NCBI RefSeq assembly: GCF_025398195.1 | Contig: NZ_JAODNV010000017.1 | Location: forward strand, 43,776 to 107,775 | DNA length: 64,000 nucleotides | Direction: 5' to 3' | Source of the DNA: Chelativorans petroleitrophicus | GTDB lineage: Bacteria > Pseudomonadota > Alphaproteobacteria > Rhizobiales > Rhizobiaceae | In this document: one piece after another, positions 20,314 through 29,497 of the stretch | Layout of the letters: every line of letters starts with the position of its first letter | How positions within the stretch are numbered: position 1 is the stretch's first letter | Made by a program: the position numbers and the translations under genes | The notes under the pieces: generated by a model | Told to the model about the DNA's origin: nothing | Database searches by the model: none | Seen by the model: only the letters and a program-made list of their open reading frames with translations

Positions 20314-20742
20314 TCAGTTCAGGAGAGTCCAGCTCCCGTCTTCGTTGCGGCAGGCCGTGCCGCGCGCCGCGCGCGTGGCACCCTCGGCATTCACCGCATG
20401 CTCGTAAGACCTGCAGTCCTGCGAACCGACGCGATAAGGCGGCGCAGCCACGACCCTTCCGCTTGAGCCGGAACGTTCGTCGCTCCAGGCCACAGGCTGG
20501 CCGGGAGGCGTCTTTTCCAGGGCCACGTATTCCGCATCCACGCCCGCCAGCCGTGCGCGTCGCGACAGGTTGGCCCCCAAATCGCCCATGATCAGCCCAC
20601 CCCCGACGATGCCGCCGATGGTCTCGCCCGAAGCCTGCTCAGACGGATTAGACAGATCACCGGCAATTCGTGACAGGCCACCGGTCGCGCAACCGGAAAG
20701 CATAAGAGCCGCCAAAAGGATAAGGGCAGAACTTCGCATCAC
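20314..20742 (-). CDS. Small surface-antigen-type lipoprotein
   Basis: A 142-aa predicted lipoprotein: signal peptide MMRSSALILLAALMLSGCAT with lipobox LSGC (lipidated Cys18). After a low-complexity glycine-rich patch (ETIGGIVGGGLIMGDLG) that may be a membrane hairpin, the C-terminal half contains two cysteines (QDCRSYEH and RGTACRNEDGSW) likely to form a disulphide. This resembles the RT0821/Lpp0805 (17-kDa antigen-like) surface-protein family of Alphaproteobacteria. No function is established from the sequence. It is a single gene between ccmI and feuQ. Confidence 0.75.
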   Translation of the reverse strand: MMRSSALILLAALMLSGCATGGLSRIAGDLSNPSEQASGETIGGIVGGGLIMGDLGANLSRRARLAGVDAEYVALEKTPPGQPVAWSDERSGSSGRVVAAPPYRVGSQDCRSYEHAVNAEGATRAARGTACRNEDGSWTLLN

Positions 20743-20832
20743 CCTCTCGATCCGCTCCTGTGAAAAAGCGCCCGGCGACTATAGATCATGTTTGTCGGAA
20801 GTTTGTCCACGAGAGCCCGCTCGCCGGCTCCG

Positions 20833-22245
20833 TCAGGCGCACGGCAAGGTTGCCACGGCCTTAAGCCCCCCTAGGTCCGATCGCTCCAGACCAAGCCGCC
20901 CGCCATATTCTTCAACGAGGTCGACCACGATGGCCAGGCCGAGACCCGTGCCCGGCTTCGATTCGTCTAGACGGCGCCCGCGCTTCAGCGCCTGACGCGC
21001 CTGACTCTCGGGTATGCCGGGTCCGTCGTCCTCTATGACCACGAGAAAGCAGTGCCGTCCGCTCTCATCTTGAGATTTCTCCAGGCACAGCCTCACCTTC
21101 CCGTGCGCCCATTTCATCGCGTTTTCGAGCAGGTTGCCGGTGATCTCCTCAAGATCCTCCCTTTCGCCGGCGAACACGACCAGCTGATCCGGCATGCTTA
21201 TCTCAAGCTTCTTGTCAGGGTTGAGCCTCTCGGCCACGCGCGCCATGCGCGCAAGTGTTTCGTTTACGGGGCTCCGCGCCGCCAGCGTCGCGCGCTGGGC
21301 GGCCGCCCGCGCGCGCTGAAGATAATGGTCGATCTGCTTCTGCATCGCCGCAGCTTGCGCCGAGATCAGCTCTCCCTGCGCGCCGCCCATCGCGTGCCCC
21401 TCATTCATCAGAACCGCCAGCGGCGTCTTAAGGGAATGGGCCAGATTGCCCACCTGAGTCCGCGCCCGCTCGATGATGCGCCGGTTGCTTTCGATAAGGG
21501 CGTTGGTTTCCCGCGCTAAAGGCTCGATCTCCCCCGGAAAGGGGCCGGAAAGGCTCTCCGCCGTCCCGGCGCGGATTTTGGCGAGCGCGCTGCGTATGCT
21601 TCCAAGCGGCCTCAGCGCCACAAGGATGGCGAAGACGTTGATTGCGACCATGCCAATGCCGAAGACGGCCAGATATGCGAACAGGCGCCGGGTGAATGCG
21701 GCGATTTCCTCTTCAAGCTCGCTGCGGTTGCCCATGACGCGGAATCGCGCGATGCGATCGATCTGGTCGAGTACGACTTCCGCTTCGAGAACCTCGATCT
21801 CCTCGCCGCCCGGCCCCTGGGCCAGATAGTGGCGCCGGAATTCCCGATCGAACGGGACTTCCGCGGCCGATGGCGAGGGAACGCTGCCGATGAGCGAAGG
21901 CGAATGCAGCGGATTGTCCAGCGCTTCGGACACGGGCTCCACCGACCAGTACCACCCCGAAAACGGCTGAGAGAACCGTAGGTCTCCCAGATTGGGACTG
22001 CCTTCCAGCCTGCCTGCATCCGTGGCGCTGACGGAGGCGATCAAGTTGAAGAGGTGCGCGGAAAGCACATTCTCGAATCCGCGCTGGCTGACCTGGCGAA
22101 ATAGCGCGGAGATGACCGTTGCAATTACCACCAGCGCGATGATTGCCCAGATGGAGGAGAACGCCACCACCCGAAAGGTGAGCATGCGGGGCAGGCTCTT
22201 GAGCCACGCCCCCATATTCGCAAAGCCCAGTCCCCGTTCAGGCAT
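20833..22245 (-). CDS. feuQ: Sensor histidine kinase, FeuQ-like
   Basis: A ~470-aa membrane kinase. TM1 (~residues 22–45), a ~130-aa periplasmic domain and TM2 (~175–195) lead into HAMP. HisKA has NLAHSLKTPLAVLMNEGHAM, with His as the acceptor, and HATPase has NLLENAMKWAHG, DDGPGIP and TGLGLAIVVDL. The LAHSLKTPLAVL form is typical of the PhoQ/FeuQ branch. The start ATG at 22245 overlaps feuP by 8 nt; ATG 22215 is an alternative. In Sinorhizobium meliloti, FeuQ acts through FeuP and controls cyclic glucan export and other envelope functions, held in check by periplasmic FeuN. Assignment here rests on gene order and regulator similarity. Confidence 0.75.
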   Translation of the reverse strand: MPERGLGFANMGAWLKSLPRMLTFRVVAFSSIWAIIALVVIATVISALFRQVSQRGFENVLSAHLFNLIASVSATDAGRLEGSPNLGDLRFSQPFSGWYWSVEPVSEALDNPLHSPSLIGSVPSPSAAEVPFDREFRRHYLAQGPGGEEIEVLEAEVVLDQIDRIARFRVMGNRSELEEEIAAFTRRLFAYLAVFGIGMVAINVFAILVALRPLGSIRSALAKIRAGTAESLSGPFPGEIEPLARETNALIESNRRIIERARTQVGNLAHSLKTPLAVLMNEGHAMGGAQGELISAQAAAMQKQIDHYLQRARAAAQRATLAARSPVNETLARMARVAERLNPDKKLEISMPDQLVVFAGEREDLEEITGNLLENAMKWAHGKVRLCLEKSQDESGRHCFLVVIEDDGPGIPESQARQALKRGRRLDESKPGTGLGLAIVVDLVEEYGGRLGLERSDLGGLKAVATLPCA

Positions 22246-22903
22246 CCGGATCGCGCATGCGGTAACCCATGCCCCGCACGGTCTCGATGAGATCAACGCC
22301 CAGCTTCTTGCGCAGGCGTCCAACGAATACCTCGATGGTGTTGGAATCGCGATCGAAATCCTGATCGTACAGATGCTCAACCAGCTCCGTGCGCGAGACC
22401 ACCGAGCCCTTGTGATGCATCAGATAGGCGAGCATGCGGTACTCGTGCGACGTCAGCTTCAGCGGCACGCCGTTGATGTCGGCCTTCGAAGCCTTGGTGT
22501 CGAGCCGCAAAGGTCCGCAATAGAGTTCCGGCGAGGCATGACCGGCCGCGCGGCGGATAAGTGCCCGGAGCCGCGCCAGAATCTCCTCCATGTGGAACGG
22601 CTTGGTCACATAGTCGTCCGCGCCGGCGTCGATGCCTGCGACCTTGTCACTCCAGCGGTCGCGTGCGGTGAGAATAAGCACGGGCATGGTGCGGCCGTCG
22701 CGCCGCCACCGCTCCAGAATGCTGATCCCGTCCATCTGCGGCAGACCGATATCGAGCACCACCGCGTCATAAGGCTCCGTATCGCCCAGAAAATGCCCTT
22801 CCTCGCCGTCGAAGGCGCGGTCGACCACATAGCCAGCATCCTGCAGGGCCGTGCAGATCTGCCGGTTCAAGTCCTTGTCGTCCTCCACTACGAGAATGCG
22901 CAT
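22238..22903 (-). CDS. feuP: OmpR-family response regulator, FeuP-like
   Basis: A 221-aa response regulator with receiver MRILVVEDDKDLNRQ, phospho-Asp in AVVLDIGLPQMDG (~51), Lys in DDYVTKPFHMEE and a C-terminal winged helix (SHEYRMLAYLMHHKGSVVS; IEVFVGRLRKKLG). The PhoP/FeuP branch is suggested by HFLGDTEPYDAVVLDIGLP and LILTARDRWSDKVAGIDAG. It is directly upstream of, and overlapping, the kinase gene, and 51 bp downstream of the small periplasmic protein gene, matching the feuN-feuP-feuQ order. Confidence 0.78.
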   Translation of the reverse strand: MRILVVEDDKDLNRQICTALQDAGYVVDRAFDGEEGHFLGDTEPYDAVVLDIGLPQMDGISILERWRRDGRTMPVLILTARDRWSDKVAGIDAGADDYVTKPFHMEEILARLRALIRRAAGHASPELYCGPLRLDTKASKADINGVPLKLTSHEYRMLAYLMHHKGSVVSRTELVEHLYDQDFDRDSNTIEVFVGRLRKKLGVDLIETVRGMGYRMRDPDA

Positions 22904-22954
22904 GGGACCGCTCCAGTAGAAATCTCACCTGCCGACGGAAATCATTCGATGACT

Positions 22955-23251
22955 TTAACGTGCTGGCACAGTCACTTCCATGCGTCGCGGACGCTCGCCG
23001 CCGCGGGCAGGCACCAGAACGATAATCCGGCAGACCGTCTGGCCTCCCCGGTTCTCGGCCTGTGCGCCCGCCAACGTCCCGCCCTGCTGTGCGGCAACCT
23101 GCTGGCCTATGGCAAAGCAGTCGGGCGCTCCCTGGGCAAGCAGAACCTGCGCTCCGGCTGGAGGCTGTTGACCCAGCAGAAAGCCAGCCGTCAGGGCGAG
23201 CGCAGCTAGTGTACTCGCCAGTTTGAAGATGATGGAGTGGACCTGTTTCAT
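22955..23251 (-). CDS. feuN: Small periplasmic protein, candidate FeuN modulator
   Basis: A 98-aa protein with an N-terminal signal peptide (residues 1–35, IIFKLASTLAALALTAGFLLG, cleavage near AGAQ). The ~63-residue mature domain has two cysteines (APDCFAIGQQ, QTVCRIIVLVP) that could form a disulphide, ending GERPRRMEVTVPAR. It sits directly upstream of feuP on the same strand. In S. meliloti, FeuN is a small periplasmic protein encoded beside feuPQ that restrains FeuQ and is essential. Size, location and export signal agree, but I cannot align it, so the symbol is provisional. Confidence 0.6.
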   Translation of the reverse strand: MKQVHSIIFKLASTLAALALTAGFLLGQQPPAGAQVLLAQGAPDCFAIGQQVAAQQGGTLAGAQAENRGGQTVCRIIVLVPARGGERPRRMEVTVPAR

Positions 23252-23367
23252 AAAGCCTGTCTAGCGCAGCCGGGCTGAATGGGGAATGAACAAATGTTTC
23301 GAAACGTGAGCGCATCCTCGATCGTGCACAGCGCACGGGCGGACTTGGCCCGCCCGTGCGCCGGACC

Positions 23368-23574
23368 TTACACAATACGGCTCACGGCCTTCAGCCTCCC
23401 GACGAGGGCAATCAGGCCGGAAAGCGCCGTCACTGCCTGCAGGATTGTCTCGACAACCGCCTGATTGTCCAGATTCTCCACCGGCAGACCCATGAGACCG
23501 CCGACTCCCGCCACCATGGTGACAAGCGATGCCCAGATGGTGCGCGAAAGATACCAGGGCTTTGTGTCGCTCAT
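23368..23574 (-). CDS. Small membrane protein after GTA g15 (holin-like candidate)
   Basis: A 68-aa protein (MSDTKPWYLSRTIWASLV...) with two hydrophobic segments (~residues 11–28 and ~40–57) and a basic tail (GRLKAVSRIV). I chose ATG 23574 rather than 23580 because AAGGAG is optimally spaced from it. It is co-directional with the GTA cluster and 33 bp beyond the end of g15. Size and topology resemble phage holins or other small tail-end membrane proteins, but no catalytic motif exists and the function is unproven. It may be part of the GTA operon. Confidence 0.6.
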   Translation of the reverse strand: MSDTKPWYLSRTIWASLVTMVAGVGGLMGLPVENLDNQAVVETILQAVTALSGLIALVGRLKAVSRIV

Positions 23575-23607
23575 GCGCATGCTCCTTTCAGTTCTGTTGA
23601 GGGAGTG

Positions 23608-26600
23608 TCAGGAAAGATGGATGGTTCGCCGCGCCGCGATTCCCGCTCCTGCGACGGCGCTTATCTGGCGCACGAACACCTCGATCGCCTCAGGCGGCTG
23701 GGAAAAATCCTCCGCCTGCATGTCTTCCGTATAGGTCCAGGATGGCGCCTCGCTGGTCGCCGAACGGACCACGGCGCCACCCGGCGTGGCGACCTCGATG
23801 CGGTAAAGCTCCCGCTCCTCCCCGAGCGGAATCTCATCGGCAAGCCAGCTATCGGCGTTGATCCGCCCGCGCCGTATCCAGGTAAAGTGGATATCTCCGT
23901 CCTCCTTGCGGACACGCAGGTGAACCGGAGAAAGCGGCAGGAGAGCCCGCACACCGCCGGTCACCCCCTGCGCGAGCAGGAAATTCTCCTCCGAAATATC
24001 AGCGCCCGCCGGGCCCACCCGCCAGTTAAGCTCAAGCCCGATTTCCTCGGCCCTGAGGCCTGCCGAACGGACGGCCTCATCGAGCAGAACAAAATCGGCG
24101 CCTGCCGCCGCACCGGCCCGCATGGCGTCATCCGTCCCGAGCTGTCCGCGCAGCAGCCTTGAAAGACGCCAGATCGACGGCGCCATTTCTTCCACGGCCT
24201 CGAACTGGATGATCTCCCATGCCCCCGCGAGGGATTTCACCGCAACGGCGTTCGCGCCGTTGAGAAGCTGGGCACGCGAGATGCCTTCAAGCTCCCCATC
24301 ATAAAGGCGCACCGTCAGCGTTGCCGAGCGGTCGATACGGCCCAGAACGCGCCCCGGCGGCAGGACTTCTTCGAGGATTCCCATCACGGCCCGGCGATCC
24401 AGGACCGTCCGCAGGGTAAAACTGCTGTCTTCCGGCGAGGCCAGAACCGCCTGTCTGCGCCAGGGGACCCCACGCGCCGCCAGCCGGAATTGGTCTTGAG
24501 GTGCTTCTTCACCGGGTCGCATCGGCAAATCCAGAAACAGCACATGCGGCTTGCTTAAGACGAATCCCTCGCCTCTATCGCTGATACCCGCCATCTCGGG
24601 CTCCGGCGCAGGGGCATCGGCCGCACGCACGATGCGCCGGGCGTTGACGCGTCTTGTCACGCCGTCCTGGATTTCATTGACGAGATAGTCTGTTGTGCTG
24701 CCCGGCAGGCGTATGATGCCGCCCAGCTCCAATTTCTGCTCGCTGGCAGGCACGGAAAAGATCACCCGCTCGCGCCCATCCCATTGCCGGCGCAGAAACG
24801 CGCGCAACAGCCTGTTGGCTTCACCGATGGAGAGCACGCCGGGGAAGCTGAGATACGCCGTTCCCGTCCCCTTCGCCCCGATGTGGTCAGTAGCCACTGT
24901 CGCGGACTGGTGCTCGTTCATCACGTCGGTGAAATCGAGATGCGCCGCCGCCGGCAGCGTATGGTCCGGGTCGCGCGTCCGCTCCACTGCGGCGCCGTTT
25001 TCTTCAAGCACCAGCTCCTCAAGCTTCAGCGCCTCTCCTTCCGCCGCGCCTTCGGTGAGAAACACCAGCCCTTCGCCATTCTCCCGCACGCTGATCCCAA
25101 ACAGGGTCGTGAGCGGCGCAAGAGCAGCCCGCGCGGTGGTCGGATGACCGACCACGTAGCCGGACATCATTCCATCCGCCATGTCCGTCTCGGCCGGCGG
25201 CAGGCCATGGTCGGCAAGAATCCCCGCAATCAGGGCACTCGCCGAAATCCCGCTCAACCGGCCGTTCAGCCAGTGTCCGCCGGTCCAGTTGCCGCTGTCA
25301 CCCCAGACATCTCCATTGAGCGGATAGGCGGGGAAGGGTCGCGCGTCCCAGGCCCACAGCGTGATCGCATCCGAATCCACCATCGGCCCGCCATAGACGG
25401 GCGAGACCGGATTGGCCTCCGGTCCGCCCTCCTCCCAGTGGCGGTAATGCGCGAGGAGGAAACGGTACTGCGCGAGGTCCGAGCGCCCGCCCGTCGAGAA
25501 ATAGGGATTGGCGCTCTCGGACGATTTCGGGTCCGGGAAAAGATTGGGCTGGTTCGGCCCCTTGTCGATGGCCGGGCAGCCAAGCTCGGTGAAATGAATG
25601 GGCTTCGACTTCGGTAACCAGGCCGTGGGCGTTGCCTCCTCCACGCCACCGACACGGTTGAAATGCTGGTTCGACCACCAGCTCACAAGATCCTTGTAGC
25701 GGAACACCCACGGCTTTCCGTAGGCACCGTCCGCAATGGGCGTTCGCACGCGCGCCACGCGGTCGGACTCGGTCGCATAGTACCAGTCGAAACCCTCGCC
25801 GGAGACGATCCCCCTGCGAAGCCCCTCGATATCGTAGGGGCCGGCAAACCCGTCCGGATTGCCGCCGCCCGCATCCTCGTCGCGCCAGTCCGAAAGCGGC
25901 ATGTAATTGTCAATGCCGACGGCATCGATGGCCGGGTGCGCCCACAGGCTGTCGAGATGGAAGAAGACATCGCCCGAGCCGTCCGCCGGCTGATAGCCGA
26001 AATATTCGCTCCAGTCCGCCGCGTAGGTGATCGTCGCCCCCGCCCCGAGAACGGAGCGGACCTCGTTTGCAAGCTCCTCCAGCAGCTCCACAAAGGGAAA
26101 CCGGTTCTGATCGTCTCTCAGCGTCGTCAGGCCCCTCAGTTCAGACCCGATGACGAAGGCATCAACTCCCCCTGCAGCTTTGGCCAGATGCGCATAGTGC
26201 AGCAGAAACCGCCGGTAGCTCCATTCCGTCGCCGGGCCGGTAAAGCGGATCGTATCGCCGGACGCCGCAAAATCGGCAGGGCCTGCCGTCCCCGCCAGCG
26301 CTGCGATCTGCGCCCGGATGGCCGCGCTCTTGTCAGGTGCACCGGGCCTTCCGGGCGCGGGAAAGCATGTGATGCGCCCACGCCAGGGATAGGCCGCCTG
26401 CTCCGTACCGCCATAAGGGTCGGGCAAGGCGTTGCCCGATGGCACGTCCATCATGATGAAGGGATAAAGCGCCACCTTGAGCCCGCGCTTGCGGATTTCC
26501 CGGATCGCCTGCTTCACAGAGAAATCCGCCGGCGTTCCGCCATAGGCTGCCCGCCCGCTGCCGTCCCGCGAGACGACCACGGCATCTTCCCGGGAGACGC

Positions 26601-27504
26601 CTGAAACCAGCCAGGGAATGGATAGGCCCATGCCGCTCCCTTCCGCAACCATCGGCCGGATCTTGCACTGCCCTGCTCTCAGATCATTCCCGAACCAGGA
26701 AACCACCAGCGAGATGCTCTTGAGGTTGGGGCAGAGCATCTGCAGCTCGTCCAGCGAGGCTTCGAGATCTGTGGCGGCAAAGCGCACATGCCTGTTCATA
26801 GCCTCCGTCTCGCCGGGTGATTTCTGCCGCCGCACCAATGTCGTGGCCAATCCGTACTCCGTTGAGCCCGGAATGAGCGCGACGGAGCGAATGCGGCCGT
26901 TGAGCTCTCCGGCAGGCCGGATGACCTCGAACTGGAACTGCGGAATGCGCCGCCCGTAGTCGTCGATGGGAAAGCGCTCGATCACCACATAGGCCGTGCC
27001 GCGATAGGCGGGCGCATTGCCTGCCCCCTGCTTCGCTTCGATGAGCGGATCGACCGGCTGGTCCTCTGTTCCCCTGTAGACGCGGATCTCTACAGCATTG
27101 CGGTCGATCTCCCGGCCATCGGCCCAGATCCGGCGCACCCCGGCAATCTCGCCCTCGCAAAGCGCGAAGGCCGCGTTGGCGAAGTAGGAATAGGTGGTCA
27201 CCTTCGGGCCGCCTTTTCCGCCCTGTCTCTCGGTGGTACTCACCTCCTCAAATCGCGTGGCCCAGATGAGCGTGCCGCTCGTCCGCATCGTCCCGTAGAT
27301 GCGAGGCAGCGGGGCGCCGTCCTCCGCGGTGAACGCGGTGGCCGTGCGCAGCCTCGGCCCCTCGTAGCGCTTGGTCGATTCGATCAGCGCCCGGTCGATC
27401 ATGTAGCCGGCCACGGCGCCCGCCGCCGAGCCTATGGCCGAACCGACAGCGCCGAACGCGCCGCCGAGAAACGCCCCGGCAGCTTGCAGAACGATGGTCG
27501 CCAA
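23608..27504 (-). CDS. GTA fibre/hub protein, RcGTA g15 type (TIM-barrel glycoside hydrolase-like)
   Basis: A 1298-aa tail-tip protein, homologous in layout to RcGTA Orfg15 (the megatron). A Gly/Ala-rich N-terminus (FLGGAFGAVGSAIGSAAGAVAGY) leads into a phage tail domain. A glycoside hydrolase-like TIM barrel follows (~residues 430–760, e.g. ADWSEYFGYQPADGSGDVFFHLD, in two parts, and PIHFTELGCPAIDKG), then the phage-tail-like C-terminal region (RLSRLLRGQLGT). It probably contacts the recipient envelope. The start is TTG 27504, with GAGAGG upstream and 3 bp after g14. It is the last large structural gene. Confidence 0.92.
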   Translation of the reverse strand: MATIVLQAAGAFLGGAFGAVGSAIGSAAGAVAGYMIDRALIESTKRYEGPRLRTATAFTAEDGAPLPRIYGTMRTSGTLIWATRFEEVSTTERQGGKGGPKVTTYSYFANAAFALCEGEIAGVRRIWADGREIDRNAVEIRVYRGTEDQPVDPLIEAKQGAGNAPAYRGTAYVVIERFPIDDYGRRIPQFQFEVIRPAGELNGRIRSVALIPGSTEYGLATTLVRRQKSPGETEAMNRHVRFAATDLEASLDELQMLCPNLKSISLVVSWFGNDLRAGQCKIRPMVAEGSGMGLSIPWLVSGVSREDAVVVSRDGSGRAAYGGTPADFSVKQAIREIRKRGLKVALYPFIMMDVPSGNALPDPYGGTEQAAYPWRGRITCFPAPGRPGAPDKSAAIRAQIAALAGTAGPADFAASGDTIRFTGPATEWSYRRFLLHYAHLAKAAGGVDAFVIGSELRGLTTLRDDQNRFPFVELLEELANEVRSVLGAGATITYAADWSEYFGYQPADGSGDVFFHLDSLWAHPAIDAVGIDNYMPLSDWRDEDAGGGNPDGFAGPYDIEGLRRGIVSGEGFDWYYATESDRVARVRTPIADGAYGKPWVFRYKDLVSWWSNQHFNRVGGVEEATPTAWLPKSKPIHFTELGCPAIDKGPNQPNLFPDPKSSESANPYFSTGGRSDLAQYRFLLAHYRHWEEGGPEANPVSPVYGGPMVDSDAITLWAWDARPFPAYPLNGDVWGDSGNWTGGHWLNGRLSGISASALIAGILADHGLPPAETDMADGMMSGYVVGHPTTARAALAPLTTLFGISVRENGEGLVFLTEGAAEGEALKLEELVLEENGAAVERTRDPDHTLPAAAHLDFTDVMNEHQSATVATDHIGAKGTGTAYLSFPGVLSIGEANRLLRAFLRRQWDGRERVIFSVPASEQKLELGGIIRLPGSTTDYLVNEIQDGVTRRVNARRIVRAADAPAPEPEMAGISDRGEGFVLSKPHVLFLDLPMRPGEEAPQDQFRLAARGVPWRRQAVLASPEDSSFTLRTVLDRRAVMGILEEVLPPGRVLGRIDRSATLTVRLYDGELEGISRAQLLNGANAVAVKSLAGAWEIIQFEAVEEMAPSIWRLSRLLRGQLGTDDAMRAGAAAGADFVLLDEAVRSAGLRAEEIGLELNWRVGPAGADISEENFLLAQGVTGGVRALLPLSPVHLRVRKEDGDIHFTWIRRGRINADSWLADEIPLGEERELYRIEVATPGGAVVRSATSEAPSWTYTEDMQAEDFSQPPEAIEVFVRQISAVAGAGIAARRTIHLS

Positions 27505-27507
27505 TGT

Positions 27508-27960
27508 TCAACCTCTCGATGCGGGAAACGCAAAAACGCCGGCGATCTTCCGGCGCCATTGGGGCACGAGCGGCGAGACGAGCACGCCCTGCCCCTCATA
27601 GGCATGGATGAAGGCGGCGCCTTCAACCATGATGCCCGCGTGCTTGGCAGGCAGATGCGGCCTCCAGCGGAACAAGATGAGACGCGCCTGCTCCAGCTTC
27701 CCGTCCTCGCAGGGAATGAAATGCCGACGCGCCGCCTCGAAGAGCGGCTCGCCGCCGGACGTCTCCACCCAATCTTTGCTGTAGGGCGGCGTTGCCTCCG
27801 GCTCCCTGCCGTAGAGCGCGCGCCACACGCCGCGCACGAGGCCAAGGCAGTCGCACCCCACCCCTTTCCGGCTCGCCTGGTGGCGGTAGGGCGTGCCGAG
27901 CCAGCTCATCGCCTCCGCCACGACAATGTCCGGCGGCATGCATTCCGCGCACCCACTCAT
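27508..27960 (-). CDS. GTA NlpC/P60 cell-wall peptidase (RcGTA g14 type)
   Basis: A 150-aa NlpC/P60 cysteine peptidase: nucleophile in GVGCDCLGLVRGVWRALYG (second Cys of the pair, ~residue 38), His in LPAKHAGIMV (~107) and a downstream polar residue completing the triad. In GTA tails this enzyme opens peptidoglycan for DNA entry. It overlaps the stop of g13 by 4 nt (ATGA) and precedes g15 by 3 bp, so translation is coupled. Confidence 0.93.
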   Translation of the reverse strand: MSGCAECMPPDIVVAEAMSWLGTPYRHQASRKGVGCDCLGLVRGVWRALYGREPEATPPYSKDWVETSGGEPLFEAARRHFIPCEDGKLEQARLILFRWRPHLPAKHAGIMVEGAAFIHAYEGQGVLVSPLVPQWRRKIAGVFAFPASRG

Positions 27961-28844
27961 TCCACCAGCGGCCCGCCGTCGAAGCGCTGCCCCTCCGTCA
28001 CGTAGTTGTATGCCGCGTCATTGCCCGGCAGATGCGGAAAGCCGCGGAAGTTCAAGCCGTTCGAGAATTTCGCTTTGCAGGTGGAAAACTGCTTATCGCA
28101 CCCGGCCACGATGGTGAACTCATCGCCTTCGGCCACTTCCCAAGCTCCGTCGCGCCACAGATTGAGGATCGTGCCGCCCAGCCCCTTGTGGTGCGCCAGC
28201 ACGCGCTCGCTGCGCCCCTTGCTCGCGCCGGATGTCCAGGTGAGCACCCCATGTGCGAACCAGCCATTGTCATGGTTCTCGAGACCCGCAACGCGCGCGC
28301 ACCCGCCATCCATCCGGATGAGCACGCCACTCGCCTTGTAGGCAGGCACATCCAGCGAAACGCGGCACCGCGCATCCCCCAGCTCCGCATCACAACTTCT
28401 CCGCACCGTGCGGCCATTGGGCTGGTCAAGTGCCGCCTCTGGACTTTCCAGTTCCGCAACGAACCGGCCGTCACGCCGGCTCACCTGGCCGATCACCGCG
28501 CGCCGCAACCGCGCGAACTGCCCCGGCTCCTTCCAGTTGACGAGCAGGGTTTCCACAGTCGCGCCATCATAAAGGCCTGCAGCAATGTCCTCTTCCCGGA
28601 TGTCCTCCGCCGAGAGCGCGCCCTCCACATCCGCCGCATCGACGGCAAGGCCGAGGGAGCGCCGCGCCTCGCTGGCCGAAAAGCCGCTTTCCGGCCTGAA
28701 AAGGGTCCCGTCCACCGTGAGCGGACGGTCATGGTCGGTGAAGCCTCTCACCGCCCCGTCGCGCAGGGTCAATCGCCAGCAATGGCAGAGCGTGGTGACA
28801 TCCTGCTTCAGGTGCTCTGCAAGCGCAGGTGGCAGCTCCGGCAT
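27957..28844 (-). CDS. GTA baseplate hub protein, DUF2163 (RcGTA g13 type)
   Basis: A 295-aa DUF2163/BR0599-type protein. The N-terminal half carries GFTDHDRPLTVDG. The C-terminal half has four cysteines spaced as in the family (RRSCDAELGDARCRV and VAGCDKQFSTCKAKFSNG) and the signature NFRGFPHLPG. In the RcGTA structure the equivalent hub protein holds an iron-sulphur cluster, and these cysteines are the candidate ligands. I chose ATG 28844 over GTG 28847 because of the GGAGGTG site spacing; it overlaps the g12 stop by 1 nt. Confidence 0.9.
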   Translation of the reverse strand: MPELPPALAEHLKQDVTTLCHCWRLTLRDGAVRGFTDHDRPLTVDGTLFRPESGFSASEARRSLGLAVDAADVEGALSAEDIREEDIAAGLYDGATVETLLVNWKEPGQFARLRRAVIGQVSRRDGRFVAELESPEAALDQPNGRTVRRSCDAELGDARCRVSLDVPAYKASGVLIRMDGGCARVAGLENHDNGWFAHGVLTWTSGASKGRSERVLAHHKGLGGTILNLWRDGAWEVAEGDEFTIVAGCDKQFSTCKAKFSNGLNFRGFPHLPGNDAAYNYVTEGQRFDGGPLVE

Positions 28845-29482
28845 CACAGCACCTCCACCAGGGGAATCGAGGGAATCTGGCCCGCCTTGAAGGCCGTGAT
28901 GCTCGCCGAGAGCTGATCCGTGTCGAAACGCACCGGCACGTCGAACTCGAACCCGGTGGTCACGGCTTCGTCAATGGCAGGCGTTGCATGTGGTTCGAAC
29001 ACCACCTCTCCAGTGTCGGGGTCAATCGAATAATCCGTCCCGAATGTCTTCTGAACGCCGGCCACGGCCACGAACACGCTTCCTGCTACGGGCCGGGTGA
29101 TTGGGCGCTGATAGGCATCCGGACCTTCGCCATAGGTTTTCACCAAGGCAAAGCGCCGCCGCTGCCCGTCGCCTACTCCGATCTGCTGGTCGAACAGGCC
29201 CGGCGTCTCATGCGGCGCGCAGGACTTCATGTCGAACGGGTCGCGAAAGCGGAAGGCGTGCAGCGAGCCGCGTCGGGCCTCGAAAAAGGCCAGCACCTCA
29301 TAGAGATCCTCAAGCGAGCGCACGCCCGTGCCCGCGTCATACCGCCTGCGCGAACGCGCCGTGCGCGCGTTGCGCTTTTCCCGTCCCGAGGTCAGCAGCA
29401 CGATTTCGTTGCGCCTCTCGGGCCCACCCGTCGCGCCGAACGAAATGCTCAAGGGAAAACGCACGTCGTGAAAGCTGTTCAT
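28844..29482 (-). CDS. GTA distal tail protein, DUF2460 (RcGTA g12 type)
   Basis: A 212-aa DUF2460 protein (TIGR02217 type). The N-terminal core MNSFHDVRFPLSISFGATGGPERRNEIV and the segment FFEARRGSLHAFRFRDPFDMKSC are diagnostic. It forms the ring between tail tube and hub. I chose ATG 29482 (GGGGAG upstream) over the longer frame. It is separated from g11 by ~100 bp carrying a decayed dispersed repeat, the longest gap in the tail half of the cluster. Confidence 0.92.
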   Translation of the reverse strand: MNSFHDVRFPLSISFGATGGPERRNEIVLLTSGREKRNARTARSRRRYDAGTGVRSLEDLYEVLAFFEARRGSLHAFRFRDPFDMKSCAPHETPGLFDQQIGVGDGQRRRFALVKTYGEGPDAYQRPITRPVAGSVFVAVAGVQKTFGTDYSIDPDTGEVVFEPHATPAIDEAVTTGFEFDVPVRFDTDQLSASITAFKAGQIPSIPLVEVL

Positions 29483-29497
29483 GGCAGCAGCTCCCCG

